A stretch of 64,000 nucleotides of DNA from Komarekiella atlantica HA4396-MV6 (GCA_019359395.1 JAHHHK010000003.1:248001-312000); one strand, 5' to 3'. Counted from the first letter of the stretch, positions 45,747 through 54,088 are shown. Numbers and translations are program-made. Notes: generated from the letters alone by a model not told the origin.

Positions 45747-47819
45747 TTAAACATTACGTTCAACCGCAATAATTTCAGTATATTCAAACTCATTCGGACT
45801 TTGTTTCACCAAAGGATATCTTTCTCCTGCCAACTCAATATAATCATGCTCACAATCCGGCTTAGAAGAATAATACGTAAGCACATATTCTCTACCAATT
45901 CTGTCTGTCATTTCCGCTTCTACTTCACCCCGCCACTGAGTCTTAGTAACTAAAACTATCAACTGATTTGCTAATTGGGGAATTGTCTTCGCAATATGTC
46001 GCCGCGAACTTTCATCCAAACTACCGAAGGGTGAATCCATGACAATTGGGAAAGTGCTACTATCGGGAATCATCATCATTTTTCGTTTCTCACTCCATTC
46101 CCGCACTTTGTCAATGATGCTCGCAATAAAGGATAAACTGAGAATTTGGTTTTCCCCAGTGGATGCTGCAACTGGTGCTTCCATGCCTGTGGTATTTTCT
46201 ATTAATGTCAGTTCATATTTATCACTAATTTTAGGAATGTATGGAGTAACAGAAATCTCTGTGAATATCTCTTGTACTCGCTTTTCTAGTTGCAGGCGAA
46301 ATTGTTGTTCTTGACGATTTCTGACTTCTGTTAACCGTTCGATTGCATCTTGAGTAGCGTTAATTCGGCGCTGTGCTAGAGTTTGCTTGTCTTCATTCAG
46401 CTTTTGTTTGCTGATTTGTTTGTTAAAACCTTCAATTTCAGTTGTGAGTTGAGCAATTTGCTGCTGATTTGCACCTTGTTCTCGATTTAATTCATCAATT
46501 TTACTTTCAATTTCATCTAAGCGTTTTTGTAAACTGCTAATTTCTTCATTAGCATCTTTTCGCAACCGTTCTTGAATATTGTCTAAATCGCCTTCAATTT
46601 GGGATATGCTTTGCCTTAATTGATTAATTCTAGTTTGTTCTCTATCAACTTCTTCCCAAAATCCTATTGCTTGCTTATCGATTTCATCTACTTGAGCGCT
46701 CATGCGAATTGCAGTTTCTTCCACTGCCGAGGAACCTGCTCTATTTAACCAGGTGCTCACATGAGTATGAGAATGATTCCCCTCGTGTAATTCTGCACCA
46801 CAAATACAGCGTTGAGAATTAAGTAAGTCATTTACAAATTCCCGCGAAATTCCAGATGTTAACTCGCCTCGTTGCTTTAAATCATTAATAATTTCTCGAA
46901 ACTGTGCTGTAGTTTCTGAGAGTAAAACGGTATAACCCCGCGCGGAAATTACTTTTTTCAGGGCTTCCTTAGTTTTTTTATATTCTTCTTGATTTACTAC
47001 TTTCTGCGATTCTAAATTCTGCCATCTTTCTTGCAATTCCTTAGTAGCACTAAGTTCTCGCAAACGGTTACTTGTCTCTTTTTTAAAAGTTTGTTGATAT
47101 TCTAATTCTTCTTTAATTTCAGTTTGCCGTTTGATAATGCGTTCACGCTCTCGCTCTATCTTTTCTTGCTGTCGTAACAGTTGTTTAATTTGGGAATCAC
47201 CAATAGCTTTTAACTCGTTTTCTAGAGTTTTTTTAGCATCACCCAAGTGTCTGATGGAACGGTTGATTACTTCTACACCCAAGAAAATTTTTGTAGCTTC
47301 GGCAATTTCGGCTTTTTTATCTAAACGGACTATTTCTTCAATTCGTTCGCCGTCAAAGAAAAAATATTGATGTAAAGTAGCGGGTAAAATTTGATTGATT
47401 ATATCCTCTGGTTGCTGAATTGGGATATTCCATTTACCATCGTCTCCGCCAACCCACATGGTTAATTGAGTTTTGCCAGCATCAAAATCACCTTCGTTTT
47501 TATAACCCCGACAGGCGCGTTTAACTCGATAGCGTTTACCTTCATGTTCCCAACCAATTTCTACCCAACATTCTACAGCTTGACCTCTGGGAGTTTCTGC
47601 GATCGCACGCTTATTTACTAACTGCTCTATCGATGCAAAGGCTGCACTAAATTTATCATACAATACCCAAGTAAAGGCATTTAGCAGACTAGTTTTTCCA
47701 GAGCCATTATTGCCATGAATAATCGTTGTATTTTGAATATCTCCACCAGCAAGGTTGATCTCTGGTGTAATACCATAAAAGGAGCGAAAGTTGCATAACT
47801 TGATTGAAGTCAGCTTCAT
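45747..47819 (-). CDS. SMC/Rad50-like ATPase of the Dnd island
   Basis: 690 residues. Walker A HGNNGSGKTS (35-44), two long coiled coils (about 195-330 and 385-505), a central turn RCICGAELHEG (C338, C340, then H345, H349, H351, H353), signature ASTGENQILSLSFIA, Walker B PIVMDSPFGSLDES. It is distinct from DndD and shares only the overall SbcC/DndD architecture. It may be the motor of a PT-dependent restriction complex, by analogy with ATPase-helicase partnerships in other PT systems. ATG 47819 overlaps the stop of the 57-codon gene (ATGA), so the two are translationally coupled. The CxC rather than CxxC hook is unusual. Confidence 0.85.
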   Translation of the reverse strand: MKLTSIKLCNFRSFYGITPEINLAGGDIQNTTIIHGNNGSGKTSLLNAFTWVLYDKFSAAFASIEQLVNKRAIAETPRGQAVECWVEIGWEHEGKRYRVKRACRGYKNEGDFDAGKTQLTMWVGGDDGKWNIPIQQPEDIINQILPATLHQYFFFDGERIEEIVRLDKKAEIAEATKIFLGVEVINRSIRHLGDAKKTLENELKAIGDSQIKQLLRQQEKIERERERIIKRQTEIKEELEYQQTFKKETSNRLRELSATKELQERWQNLESQKVVNQEEYKKTKEALKKVISARGYTVLLSETTAQFREIINDLKQRGELTSGISREFVNDLLNSQRCICGAELHEGNHSHTHVSTWLNRAGSSAVEETAIRMSAQVDEIDKQAIGFWEEVDREQTRINQLRQSISQIEGDLDNIQERLRKDANEEISSLQKRLDEIESKIDELNREQGANQQQIAQLTTEIEGFNKQISKQKLNEDKQTLAQRRINATQDAIERLTEVRNRQEQQFRLQLEKRVQEIFTEISVTPYIPKISDKYELTLIENTTGMEAPVAASTGENQILSLSFIASIIDKVREWSEKRKMMMIPDSSTFPIVMDSPFGSLDESSRRHIAKTIPQLANQLIVLVTKTQWRGEVEAEMTDRIGREYVLTYYSSKPDCEHDYIELAGERYPLVKQSPNEFEYTEIIAVERNV

Positions 47820-47989
47820 CGCACCTCTTCCTTCACAATGTCCAAAATATTATCATTTATATGGCTATTAATCTTCTTATCTAGCCTACCTTTTTCCAGC
47901 TTCCATACCCGCTCAATAATTTGCCGCACTTCCGGCGGAGCGCTGTTTATTGGCTCCTGCACATCATCAATATTTCCCTCTTGTGACAT
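47816..47989 (-). CDS. 57-residue protein coupled to the SMC-like ATPase
   Basis: A short gene starting at ATG 47989 with residues MSQEGNIDDVQEPINSAPPE at the N-terminus. The rest is charged and helical: VRQIIERVWKLEKGRLD (21-37) and INSHINDNILDIVKEEVR (40-57). Its TGA overlaps the ATPase ATG by four bases (ATGA), the classic sign of a coupled pair. It has no membrane segment or Cys. The basic-acidic helix near 21-40 could bind the ATPase coiled coil. No family is recognised. The gene is easily missed because of its length. No strong Shine-Dalgarno is visible. Reality is supported by the overlap and by protein-like composition. Confidence 0.7.
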   Translation of the reverse strand: MSQEGNIDDVQEPINSAPPEVRQIIERVWKLEKGRLDKKINSHINDNILDIVKEEVR

Positions 47990-48341
47990 ATCAGGTTTTA
48001 AAATATTATTTTTCTACATTTTAACTGCTTCTACGTGTGCGATCGCCTCCGTAAAGCCACTGTTAGTGTTATCTTTATTTTCAGCAAACTATATCTTTAA
48101 ATTTTTAATTCTTTTCAAAAAAAAATGCTTTATTTGTAAAAGGTTTTCTGATATTATTATATTAACGAGGATTTACTTTATAATGGGATATAAGTAAAAT
48201 TTTTAAAGACGCTTACATTCCATTGTAAAATACTTCATATAATTATTTTTCCATATCAAATGCTCTTTTTTTCATAGCTCAAAAAATTTTACAAAACAAT
48301 ACAACTATATGCAGAATCACAGATAAATCTGCAATTATTTA
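47990..48341. other. 352-base AT-rich gap, probable promoter of the ATPase unit
   Basis: It lies between the helicase stop (48342) and the 57-codon gene. It is very AT-rich apart from a HIP1 near 48041. It likely contains the promoter of the run small gene-ATPase-Uma2-Uma2-associated protein 4-HNH. No gene or terminator is clear. Confidence 0.5.
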
Positions 48342-49820
48342 TCAAATATCTAATAACCCATATCGCTTTTGTAAATCAAGTAACTTCATTCTTGCTTCCC
48401 CAGCGTTGTCAGCCAAATCAGCGAATTCGACAAAGCGACGCAATTCCTTTTTCAATAAATTACGCTCAACTTCTATAGTTTCCCTATCTAAGTCTGGTGG
48501 CAAAACAATCATGTCAAATATAGTGGCGCGTTCTTTAGCAGGATGAGGACGTAAAACCCGCCCTCGTCGCTGAATAAATTGGCGGGGATTACCAGAACTC
48601 GATAAAATCACCGCAGTTTGAATTGCCGGAATATCAACACCTTCATCTAAACAGCGAATTGCTACCAAACCTTGCAACTCACCACTTTCAAATTGATGGC
48701 GCAATATTTCCCGTTCTTGTAAATTTGTTTGAGCCGTATAGGTGCTTATCTTGTACCCTAAATCCACACCTAGAATTTTAGCGACAGCTTTGAGTTGGCG
48801 CAGAGATGAACGTTGTCCCGCTTCTTGTGAACCATCACTACAATAAAAAAGAGTGTGAGTAGTTTGGCAGCGAGTTTCCATTAATTCATGTAAAGCGGTT
48901 AATTTATTTTCCGCTGCACCAATTAATCTTGCTCTTTGCATTAATAATGGCTTTAAATCTTCATTATCTTCAAATCCCGCTTCGCCATTTTCTCGTTCTC
49001 TATATAGTAGCGATCGCCCAATTCTTTTAGTTAATTTTAAATAAGCAATACTTTCTGCTTCAGTTAATTCTACCAGAATTGGATAATACTGATAATGCAC
49101 TAAAGCACCTTGAGCGATCGCATCCCGCAAAGTAAACTCTGGCTGGAGAACTGGGCCAAAATAATCAAATAAAGATTGTGTGCCATAGTCATCAAAATAT
49201 CTCTCTGGTGTGGCAGATAAAGCCAGTCGCAACCCTACACGGCGCGGTAAACTTTCTTCTAACTTAGGTGCGCCTAAGTTATGCGCCTCATCGCCAATAA
49301 TTAAAGTCTTGGCGGGAAAATATTTGAGTTGAGATTGAAACCCTTCTCCAATTAAAGTGGAGTTGGTAGTAATCACCGTCACGAAACCTTGGGAACCGGA
49401 ACGCAGATTATAAATCTGCGTAGAGAGTTGACTTTGCCAAGCGCGTAAATTCTCGAAAGCTAAAATAGGCTGCAAATTAAATTTTTCACATTCTCGCGCC
49501 CATTGGGTGACAAGATGGCGATAGGGACAGACTACCAACAAGACTTGTAGGTTAATTTGTTGGTATAATTCACAAGCGATCGCTAACGCTGTAATTGTTT
49601 TACCACTACCAGTCGCCATTTTTAGCGTTCCTCTACCATTGTTAGCAAACCAGCTAGTGATAGCTTGTCGCTGATACTGCCGCAATTGCAGAGATAAAGG
49701 TATTTTCGGGCATCCTGGTAGTGGTTGCTGAGTCTGATAACTGCCCTTACTTTCCCTTACAAATGGTAATTTGAGTTTGAAAGTGGGCAGTTGATGCACT
49801 GGATTTGACGTCAGGTACAT
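48342..49820 (-). CDS. DNA phosphorothioation system restriction enzyme (SF2 helicase)
   Basis: 492 residues. A superfamily 2 helicase of the dnd-linked family TIGR04095. Motif I ATGSGKTIT (69-77), DEAH (177-180), LSATPERYF, the second RecA domain with VAIRCLDEGVDIPAIQTA, and motif VI FIQRRGRVLRP are all present. No nuclease domain is fused, so cutting would need a partner such as the SBD-HNH or Uma2 proteins. The family name comes from its consistent neighbourhood with dnd genes. It is the right-hand end of the island, 117 bases downstream of lexA on the same strand. Confidence 0.88.
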   Translation of the reverse strand: MYLTSNPVHQLPTFKLKLPFVRESKGSYQTQQPLPGCPKIPLSLQLRQYQRQAITSWFANNGRGTLKMATGSGKTITALAIACELYQQINLQVLLVVCPYRHLVTQWARECEKFNLQPILAFENLRAWQSQLSTQIYNLRSGSQGFVTVITTNSTLIGEGFQSQLKYFPAKTLIIGDEAHNLGAPKLEESLPRRVGLRLALSATPERYFDDYGTQSLFDYFGPVLQPEFTLRDAIAQGALVHYQYYPILVELTEAESIAYLKLTKRIGRSLLYRERENGEAGFEDNEDLKPLLMQRARLIGAAENKLTALHELMETRCQTTHTLFYCSDGSQEAGQRSSLRQLKAVAKILGVDLGYKISTYTAQTNLQEREILRHQFESGELQGLVAIRCLDEGVDIPAIQTAVILSSSGNPRQFIQRRGRVLRPHPAKERATIFDMIVLPPDLDRETIEVERNLLKKELRRFVEFADLADNAGEARMKLLDLQKRYGLLDI

Positions 49821-49865
49821 AAAATGTCAGGCACAAAGATGGTAATGAACCCTAATTAATTGGGA

Positions 49866-49935
49866 ATTAGTCATTAGTCATTAGTCATTGGTATTTATCT
49901 TTCCCAATCCCCAATCCCTAATCCCCAACCCCATT
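49866..49935. repeat. Tandem heptamers between lexA and the dnd helicase
   Basis: Three copies of CATTAGT-type heptamers (about 49868-49888) are followed by CCCCAATCCC-type repeats (about 49906-49934) that end next to the lexA stop. They are STRR sequences of the cyanobacterial kind and mark the island boundary. Confidence 0.75.
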
Positions 49936-49937
49936 TT

Positions 49938-50540
49938 TCAGTAACCTCGCCAAACGCCGATGAGAGAACCTTGTACCTGCACATGCATAGCTGCAACTTC
50001 AATGGGGTTGTACTTAGAATTTGCTGGTTTGAGGGTAACGCGATCGCCACTTCGATAAAAACGTTTTAAAGTAGTACCGTAGCCATCAACTCTGGCGGCG
50101 ACAATAGTACCATTTTTCAGATGATCTGGTTCTGCTACTGGACGCAAGAATACTAAATCTCCATCAGCAATTAAATCTTCAATCATGCTGTCGCCAGCTA
50201 CGCGCAAAGCATAGGTTTGAGCAGGTAATGAGAAATTAGAAAAGTCCAAATGATCTACAGTATCAGTGAATGGTTCAATTAAACCACCTGCGGCGATCGT
50301 GCCTAAAATCGGTACACCTTGCTTTACAGGATGTAAAATCCGAATAGTTCGCGCCTTCCCTTCATTCCATTCTATGTATCCTTTGACGCGTAAATGTTCC
50401 AAGCGACTTTGAATTGGTGCTGGCGACTTCAAGCTCATCGCCTGCATCATTTGCCGAATTGAAGGCGAATGTTGGTGCGTTCGGATGTATTCTGTCAACC
50501 ATTCGTAAAGTTCTTGTTGAGCTTCTGTTAGACGTTCCAT
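49938..50540 (-). CDS. lexA: LexA repressor
   Basis: 200 residues. An N-terminal winged helix (SPSIRQMMQAMSLKSPAPIQ near 25-44) is followed by an S24 self-cleavage domain. The cleavage site is A84-G85 (TIAAGGLIEP). The catalytic pair is S118 (GDSMIED) and K159 (TTLKRFYR). All residues for RecA-stimulated self-cleavage are present, unlike some cyanobacterial LexA proteins that lost them. A consensus LexA box lies 33 bases upstream, so autoregulation is expected. In some cyanobacteria LexA also controls carbon and redox genes. Confidence 0.95.
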   Translation of the reverse strand: MERLTEAQQELYEWLTEYIRTHQHSPSIRQMMQAMSLKSPAPIQSRLEHLRVKGYIEWNEGKARTIRILHPVKQGVPILGTIAAGGLIEPFTDTVDHLDFSNFSLPAQTYALRVAGDSMIEDLIADGDLVFLRPVAEPDHLKNGTIVAARVDGYGTTLKRFYRSGDRVTLKPANSKYNPIEVAAMHVQVQGSLIGVWRGY

Positions 50541-50572
50541 AAATTTATCGGGAAGTAATTATAAATGTCCCT

Positions 50573-50586
50573 AGAACATTAGTACT
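50573..50586 (-). promoter_or_regulatory. LexA box upstream of lexA
   Basis: On the minus strand AGTACTAATGTTCT fits the cyanobacterial consensus RGTACNNNDGTWCB at every defined position. It lies 33 bases before the lexA ATG, the usual place for an autoregulatory site. Confidence 0.85.
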
Positions 50587-50805
50587 ACAAAAAACTCTCC
50601 ATAACAAGATAAAAGTAAAAATATGAAAAGCAAAAGAAAGATAATTCTTTTATTTTTTGTCTATTTATTTTTGATTTTTTCCGAAGCAGTAGCCAGGAGT
50701 TGAGAGTCGGGAGTTAGAAGATAAGGGGAATGGAGGAGTCAGAGAACATAGAAGCAGAGGCGAAAGGGGAGAAAATAACTCTTAACTCTTGACTCCTGAT
50801 TACTT

Positions 50806-51726
50806 TCACTCTGCCCCTAAAATACTAACAAGCAGAGCCTTTTGGGCATGCAAGCGATTTTCTGCTTGATCCCAAACTCGTGACTGGGAACCTTCGATTA
50901 CTGCTTCGGTTATTTCTTCACCGCGATGGGCTGGTAAGCAGTGTAAAACAATTGCTTCTGGATCAGCAAGGCTCAAGAGTTGCTCCGAAATTTGGTAAGG
51001 TTGAAAAACTGGGAAGCGATCGCCTGCTTGATCTTCTTGCCCCATACTTGCCCAAACATCGCTGTAAAGTACAGCAGTTCCCTTGGCTGCTAATTCTGGG
51101 TCATGAGTCAGGAGAACCTCAGTTTTATTATTAGCGATCGCTCTTGCTTGTTCTACAATCTTCGGATCTGGTTCATATCCACTAGGCGTAGCAATTCTGA
51201 CATTCATCCCAGCCAAGGCGCAGCCAAGCATCAGAGAATTAGCCATATTATTCCCATCACCCACGTAGGTCAAAGTTAGCCCAGCAAGGGTGTTAAAGCT
51301 TTCTTGAATCGTTAACAAATCAGCTAATACCTGACAGGGGTGTTCTGCATCAGTCAGCGCATTAATTACCGGAATCTTGGCATAATGAGCAAAAGTTTCT
51401 AACTCCTGCTGTGCAAAAGTCCGAATTGCCAAAATATCCAGATATCGATCTAACACCCGCGCCGTATCCTGTAAAGGTTCCCCACGACTAACTTGAGTGA
51501 CATTAGGGTTGAGATCGATTACCTGTCCACCCAATTGGTACATCGCCACTGTAAAACTCACCCGTGTGCGAGTTGAAGCTTTAGAAAACAACAATCCCAA
51601 CACCTTATTACATCGCAACTTTAACCGTTGCGATTTTAGTTGAGTTGCCAATTGCAGGAGTTCCTGAAGTTCCGTTGGACTTAGGTCTGCCAGACTTAAT
51701 AAATCTCGTCCGCTCAACGCTGCCAT
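50806..51726 (-). CDS. argF: Ornithine carbamoyltransferase
   Basis: 306 residues. It makes citrulline from ornithine and carbamoyl phosphate in arginine synthesis. The carbamoyl-phosphate site STRTR, the HPCQ motif in AEHPCQVLADL, and HCLPAHRGEE (catalytic Cys) are present. ATG 51726 (MAALSGRDLLSLADLSPTEL) gives the family's N-terminus; the in-frame sequence to 51783 adds an unsupported leader. It lies about 265 bases upstream of lexA on the same strand, a neighbourhood also seen in other Nostocales, with its own promoter likely in the gap before tRNA-Thr. Confidence 0.95.
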   Translation of the reverse strand: MAALSGRDLLSLADLSPTELQELLQLATQLKSQRLKLRCNKVLGLLFSKASTRTRVSFTVAMYQLGGQVIDLNPNVTQVSRGEPLQDTARVLDRYLDILAIRTFAQQELETFAHYAKIPVINALTDAEHPCQVLADLLTIQESFNTLAGLTLTYVGDGNNMANSLMLGCALAGMNVRIATPSGYEPDPKIVEQARAIANNKTEVLLTHDPELAAKGTAVLYSDVWASMGQEDQAGDRFPVFQPYQISEQLLSLADPEAIVLHCLPAHRGEEITEAVIEGSQSRVWDQAENRLHAQKALLVSILGAE

Positions 51727-51783
51727 GCTTGTAATCTGTAAAGAACAATTACGTATTTCTGTTCCTTTACCCAACTGTGGCAA

Positions 51784-52079
51784 AAAAAATACAGTTCTAA
51801 AACTGTATCAATATTTTTGCGCCTAGCCTAGGATTTGAGATAGCTTTGCTATGAATATTAATTTATCAACTTTATCAGTAATTTCAATCACTGATTTTTT
51901 GGGTTTATTAAGAATTAGAGACTTTTAAGATTTGGTTAAAACCTTGCCTTTAGTGGGCGGATTTTTTCTTTAGTTCAAAATTTTTAGTAACCAGTTTTAC
52001 TTACCACACTTTTAACACTTACTCAACTATCAGAGGGCTGAAAAGCAATGAGCTAAAAATGTTTATCTGTACTAGATAG
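51784..52079. other. Divergent intergenic region of argF and tRNA-Thr
   Basis: About 300 AT-rich bases without a gene. They should hold the argF promoter. No operator could be recognised with confidence. Confidence 0.4.
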
Positions 52080-52107
52080 TAGACAACCAAATTACTTATG
52101 GTACAAT
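52080..52107 (+). promoter_or_regulatory. Sigma-70 type promoter of tRNA-Thr
   Basis: TAGACA (52080-52085) and TACAAT (52102-52107) each match five of six consensus bases, with a 16-base spacer. Transcription would begin near 52114. A small leader hairpin (AATGCT-TGAA-AGCATT) follows before the tRNA. Confidence 0.6.
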
Positions 52108-52146
52108 AAGAAGTCGGTTAATGCTTGAAAGCATTAGTCAATGAGC

Positions 52147-52218
52147 GCCAGCATAGCACAGTGGTAGTGCATCCGACTTGTAATCGGAAGGTCGTCGGTT
52201 CAAATCCGACTGCTGGCT
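52147..52218 (+). tRNA. tRNA-Thr (anticodon UGU)
   Basis: 72 bases. The acceptor stem GCCAGCA pairs with TGCTGGC, with T as discriminator. The D arm is GCACAGTGGTAGTGC. The anticodon arm is CCGACTTGTAATCGG with anticodon TGT. The T arm is GTCGGTTCAAATCCGAC. No intron is present and CCA is not encoded. It reads ACA codons and, through wobble, other threonine codons. Confidence 0.96.
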
Positions 52219-52540
52219 TTAAGCTTATACCAGGGTTTGAACCTGTACATTCACAAATTGAATGCCGCTGTTCAGTAAATTTGCGTCGTTACTTAACTTT
52301 GGCTATTATGATTGCGATCGCTCTCCAATCAATTAACCTACAAAATTTACCGTGACCTACGGAGAATAATGTAATGCTTTACCTGGTTGCTATCAAACAA
52401 TATGCGCTTGAACTTTATTCTTGCCAAAATTCCTGAAAGCTTGATTGTGGCGATCGCAATTATAATAACTATGTTTCAGGCACTACACACAAAAACGTTA
52501 AATACTTTCCAACAAACAAATGATTACCCTTTTCAGACAC
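52219..52540. other. 322-base intergenic region
   Basis: No gene, strong hairpin or repeat apart from one HIP1 near 52314. A 20-codon frame at about 52375-52437 is not supported. No tRNA terminator is clear. Confidence 0.4.
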
Positions 52541-52735
52541 TTATTCGCTTTCGCTAATCGCTTTGCTTACATCAGCTAACGTCTCATACTCTTTTGAAGG
52601 CAACCGCTTCAAGGCTCGCAGTACTTTCTCGTCAATACCTTTTTCTTCAGCGTACCTAACCAAGTCTTGTTTACTCAACGGGTAGCTGACTTCGTTCAAA
52701 CTGTGCTGTAGCTGCACTGTATTCACTTTAATCAT
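52541..52735 (-). CDS. DUF2795 family protein
   Basis: 64 residues from ATG 52735, which has GAGGAG seven bases upstream. The segment LNEVSYPLSKQDLVRYAEEKGIDEKVLRALKRLP is the DUF2795 signature, a small helical domain found mostly in bacteria of many phyla, often in soluble regulatory or stress-linked proteins of unknown role. Longer in-frame starts are not supported by a ribosome site. It is isolated. Confidence 0.82.
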   Translation of the reverse strand: MIKVNTVQLQHSLNEVSYPLSKQDLVRYAEEKGIDEKVLRALKRLPSKEYETLADVSKAISESE

Positions 52736-53331
52736 AATGATGCTCCTCAAGTCAAACGCTGTGTATTCTGGTGAATAGAGTGGAGATTTATTCATCAAAT
52801 ATAGCGGTTCTCACCTCAGTGAGACACACAGAAGTTGTAATTAACCACAGCGAAAAGTAAGCGAAGCTCCGGGTAACAGGAGCGCAAAACTTTTCAAGAT
52901 AGCGAAAAGTTTTATAGGCGCACAGAAAAGGAAATGCAATCATACGAAAGGGGTTTCCTGTCGTGGAAAACTTTTCAAGCTAGATAAATTTGTACCTCAG
53001 CAGATTATGAAACGCTATATCGACTAATAAATCGGGAAAATAATTAAGAGGGAGGCTGAAAAACCATTCACACCTCACCCTGTGCGGTTTTAGCTTTGAT
53101 TAATTTCAGTTCGTGCCATTTAGTCAAATGAATGTCACCTTTACTCGGCCAGAACTTATTTGATTTACAAATGAAACCTCAATGTATGCTATCTCTAGCA
53201 TGAGGTAGATACTATGGTAATTTCATTCATCCAAGGTCTGACTTTTTATGGAATCTTTTTAGCTTATGGATAGATGCAAAGCTTACTTTTTCCATTACTT
53301 CCCTATATATCTACCGCTACCTCAAAACAAG
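52736..53331. other. 596-base intergenic region with a long hairpin
   Basis: No gene. Bases 53055-53094 form an imperfect hairpin (GCTGAAAAACC with GGTTTTAGC, and inner CACA/TGTG) with loop CCTCACCC. Two AAAACTTTTCAAG copies occur at 52887-52900 and 52966-52980. The hairpin looks like a dispersed cyanobacterial repeat or a small RNA end. Confidence 0.45.
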
Positions 53332-53658
53332 CTAAAAAAGCTTCTGAATAGCTTCGGTAAACTGTTCGTACGGAGAAACTCCTACAATAGTTTCTGCTAA
53401 TTCACCATCCTTGAAAAATAAAACAGCCGGAATGTTGCGAAGACCGAATTTTTTAAAAATTGGCTTGTTGTTGTCTACGTCTACTTTAACGACTTTGGCG
53501 CGACCTTTGTATTCCTCTGCGAGTTGATCCATTAATGGACTGATCAAGCGACAGGGGCCACACCAAGTAGCAGTAAAATCAACAACAACGACTTTCTCTT
53601 CACTCAAAAGAGTATCAAATTCACTTTCTTCAACGTAAGCAACTGCATCAGTAGACAT
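53332..53658 (-). CDS. trxA: Thioredoxin
   Basis: 108 residues. A single thioredoxin domain with the active site WCGPC (FTATWCGPCRLISP, near residue 32) and the conserved NIPAVLFFKDGE cis-proline loop (PAVL). It reduces disulfides of target enzymes in the cytosol with NADPH- or ferredoxin-dependent thioredoxin reductase. The length is standard. The acidic N-terminus (MSTDAVAYVEESEFDTLL) is like the m-type-related thioredoxins of cyanobacteria. It is monocistronic. Confidence 0.95.
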   Translation of the reverse strand: MSTDAVAYVEESEFDTLLSEEKVVVVDFTATWCGPCRLISPLMDQLAEEYKGRAKVVKVDVDNNKPIFKKFGLRNIPAVLFFKDGELAETIVGVSPYEQFTEAIQKLF

Positions 53659-53874
53659 TTTTGTAATTCTCCAGTGTCAAACTCAAATTTAAGTAAAAAG
53701 CTAACTGTACAAACTATACTCTCTTGTGTCATCGGATAGCGCAGCTAAGCTGAGTCTAAAAAATCCCTTGCGTTTCTGCATCAGAGCGTCGAAACTTGCT
53801 ACAGACTTACCGTTGCGTCATCCCCTTCGGATTCTCCAAAGGACTATGCGGTTCGTTAAATTAGGTACTATTTA

Positions 53875-54088
53875 GAGGATGTCTTATAAGTCAAAATTGT
53901 CATGCTGTAGCAAGATCCCGCAGGGTATGAAGCGATAGCGTAATGTACCCCTACGCAAAAGCCAAGCTACAAAGGAGCGTTTCGTAGAGAAGCATCTCAG
54001 AAATTAACGGACAATAGAGATTCTGACTGGAGCAGAGCGGAAGTCAGAATGACAAAATATACCATTACCTAGCTTTTCAGACATCCTC
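53875..54088. mobile_element. MITE, 214 bases with TTA target duplication
   Basis: GAGGATGTCT at 53875 is inverted as AGACATCCTC at 54079-54088. The similarity extends to about 17 bases (15 of 17 matching). TTA flanks both ends (53872-53874 and 54089-54091), a TNA duplication as made by some IS5-family transposases. The interior has no gene but holds a 9-base perfect hairpin (ATTCTGACT/AGTCAGAAT, about 54012-54052). It is a non-autonomous element that needs a transposase elsewhere. Confidence 0.8.

Noticed and set aside
45747-47819. A second DndD
   Set aside because: The ATPase has a Cys-containing hook and a different signature region and stands in another transcription unit; only the overall SbcC-like layout is shared, so a separate family is more likely.
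47838-48197. 119-codon plus-strand frame in the Dnd island
   Set aside because: It is the antisense of the 57-codon gene, is Phe/Ile/Ser-rich as expected from reading AT-rich DNA backwards, and has no ribosome site. The minus-strand gene with the ATGA overlap explains the region better.
48342-49820. DndH of a DndFGH system
   Set aside because: The protein is a 492-residue SF2 helicase of the dnd-linked restriction family, far shorter than DndH, and no dndF or dndG lies nearby.
52125-52355. 76-codon frame crossing the tRNA-Thr gene
   Set aside because: It is read through a complete tRNA and so is a chance frame.
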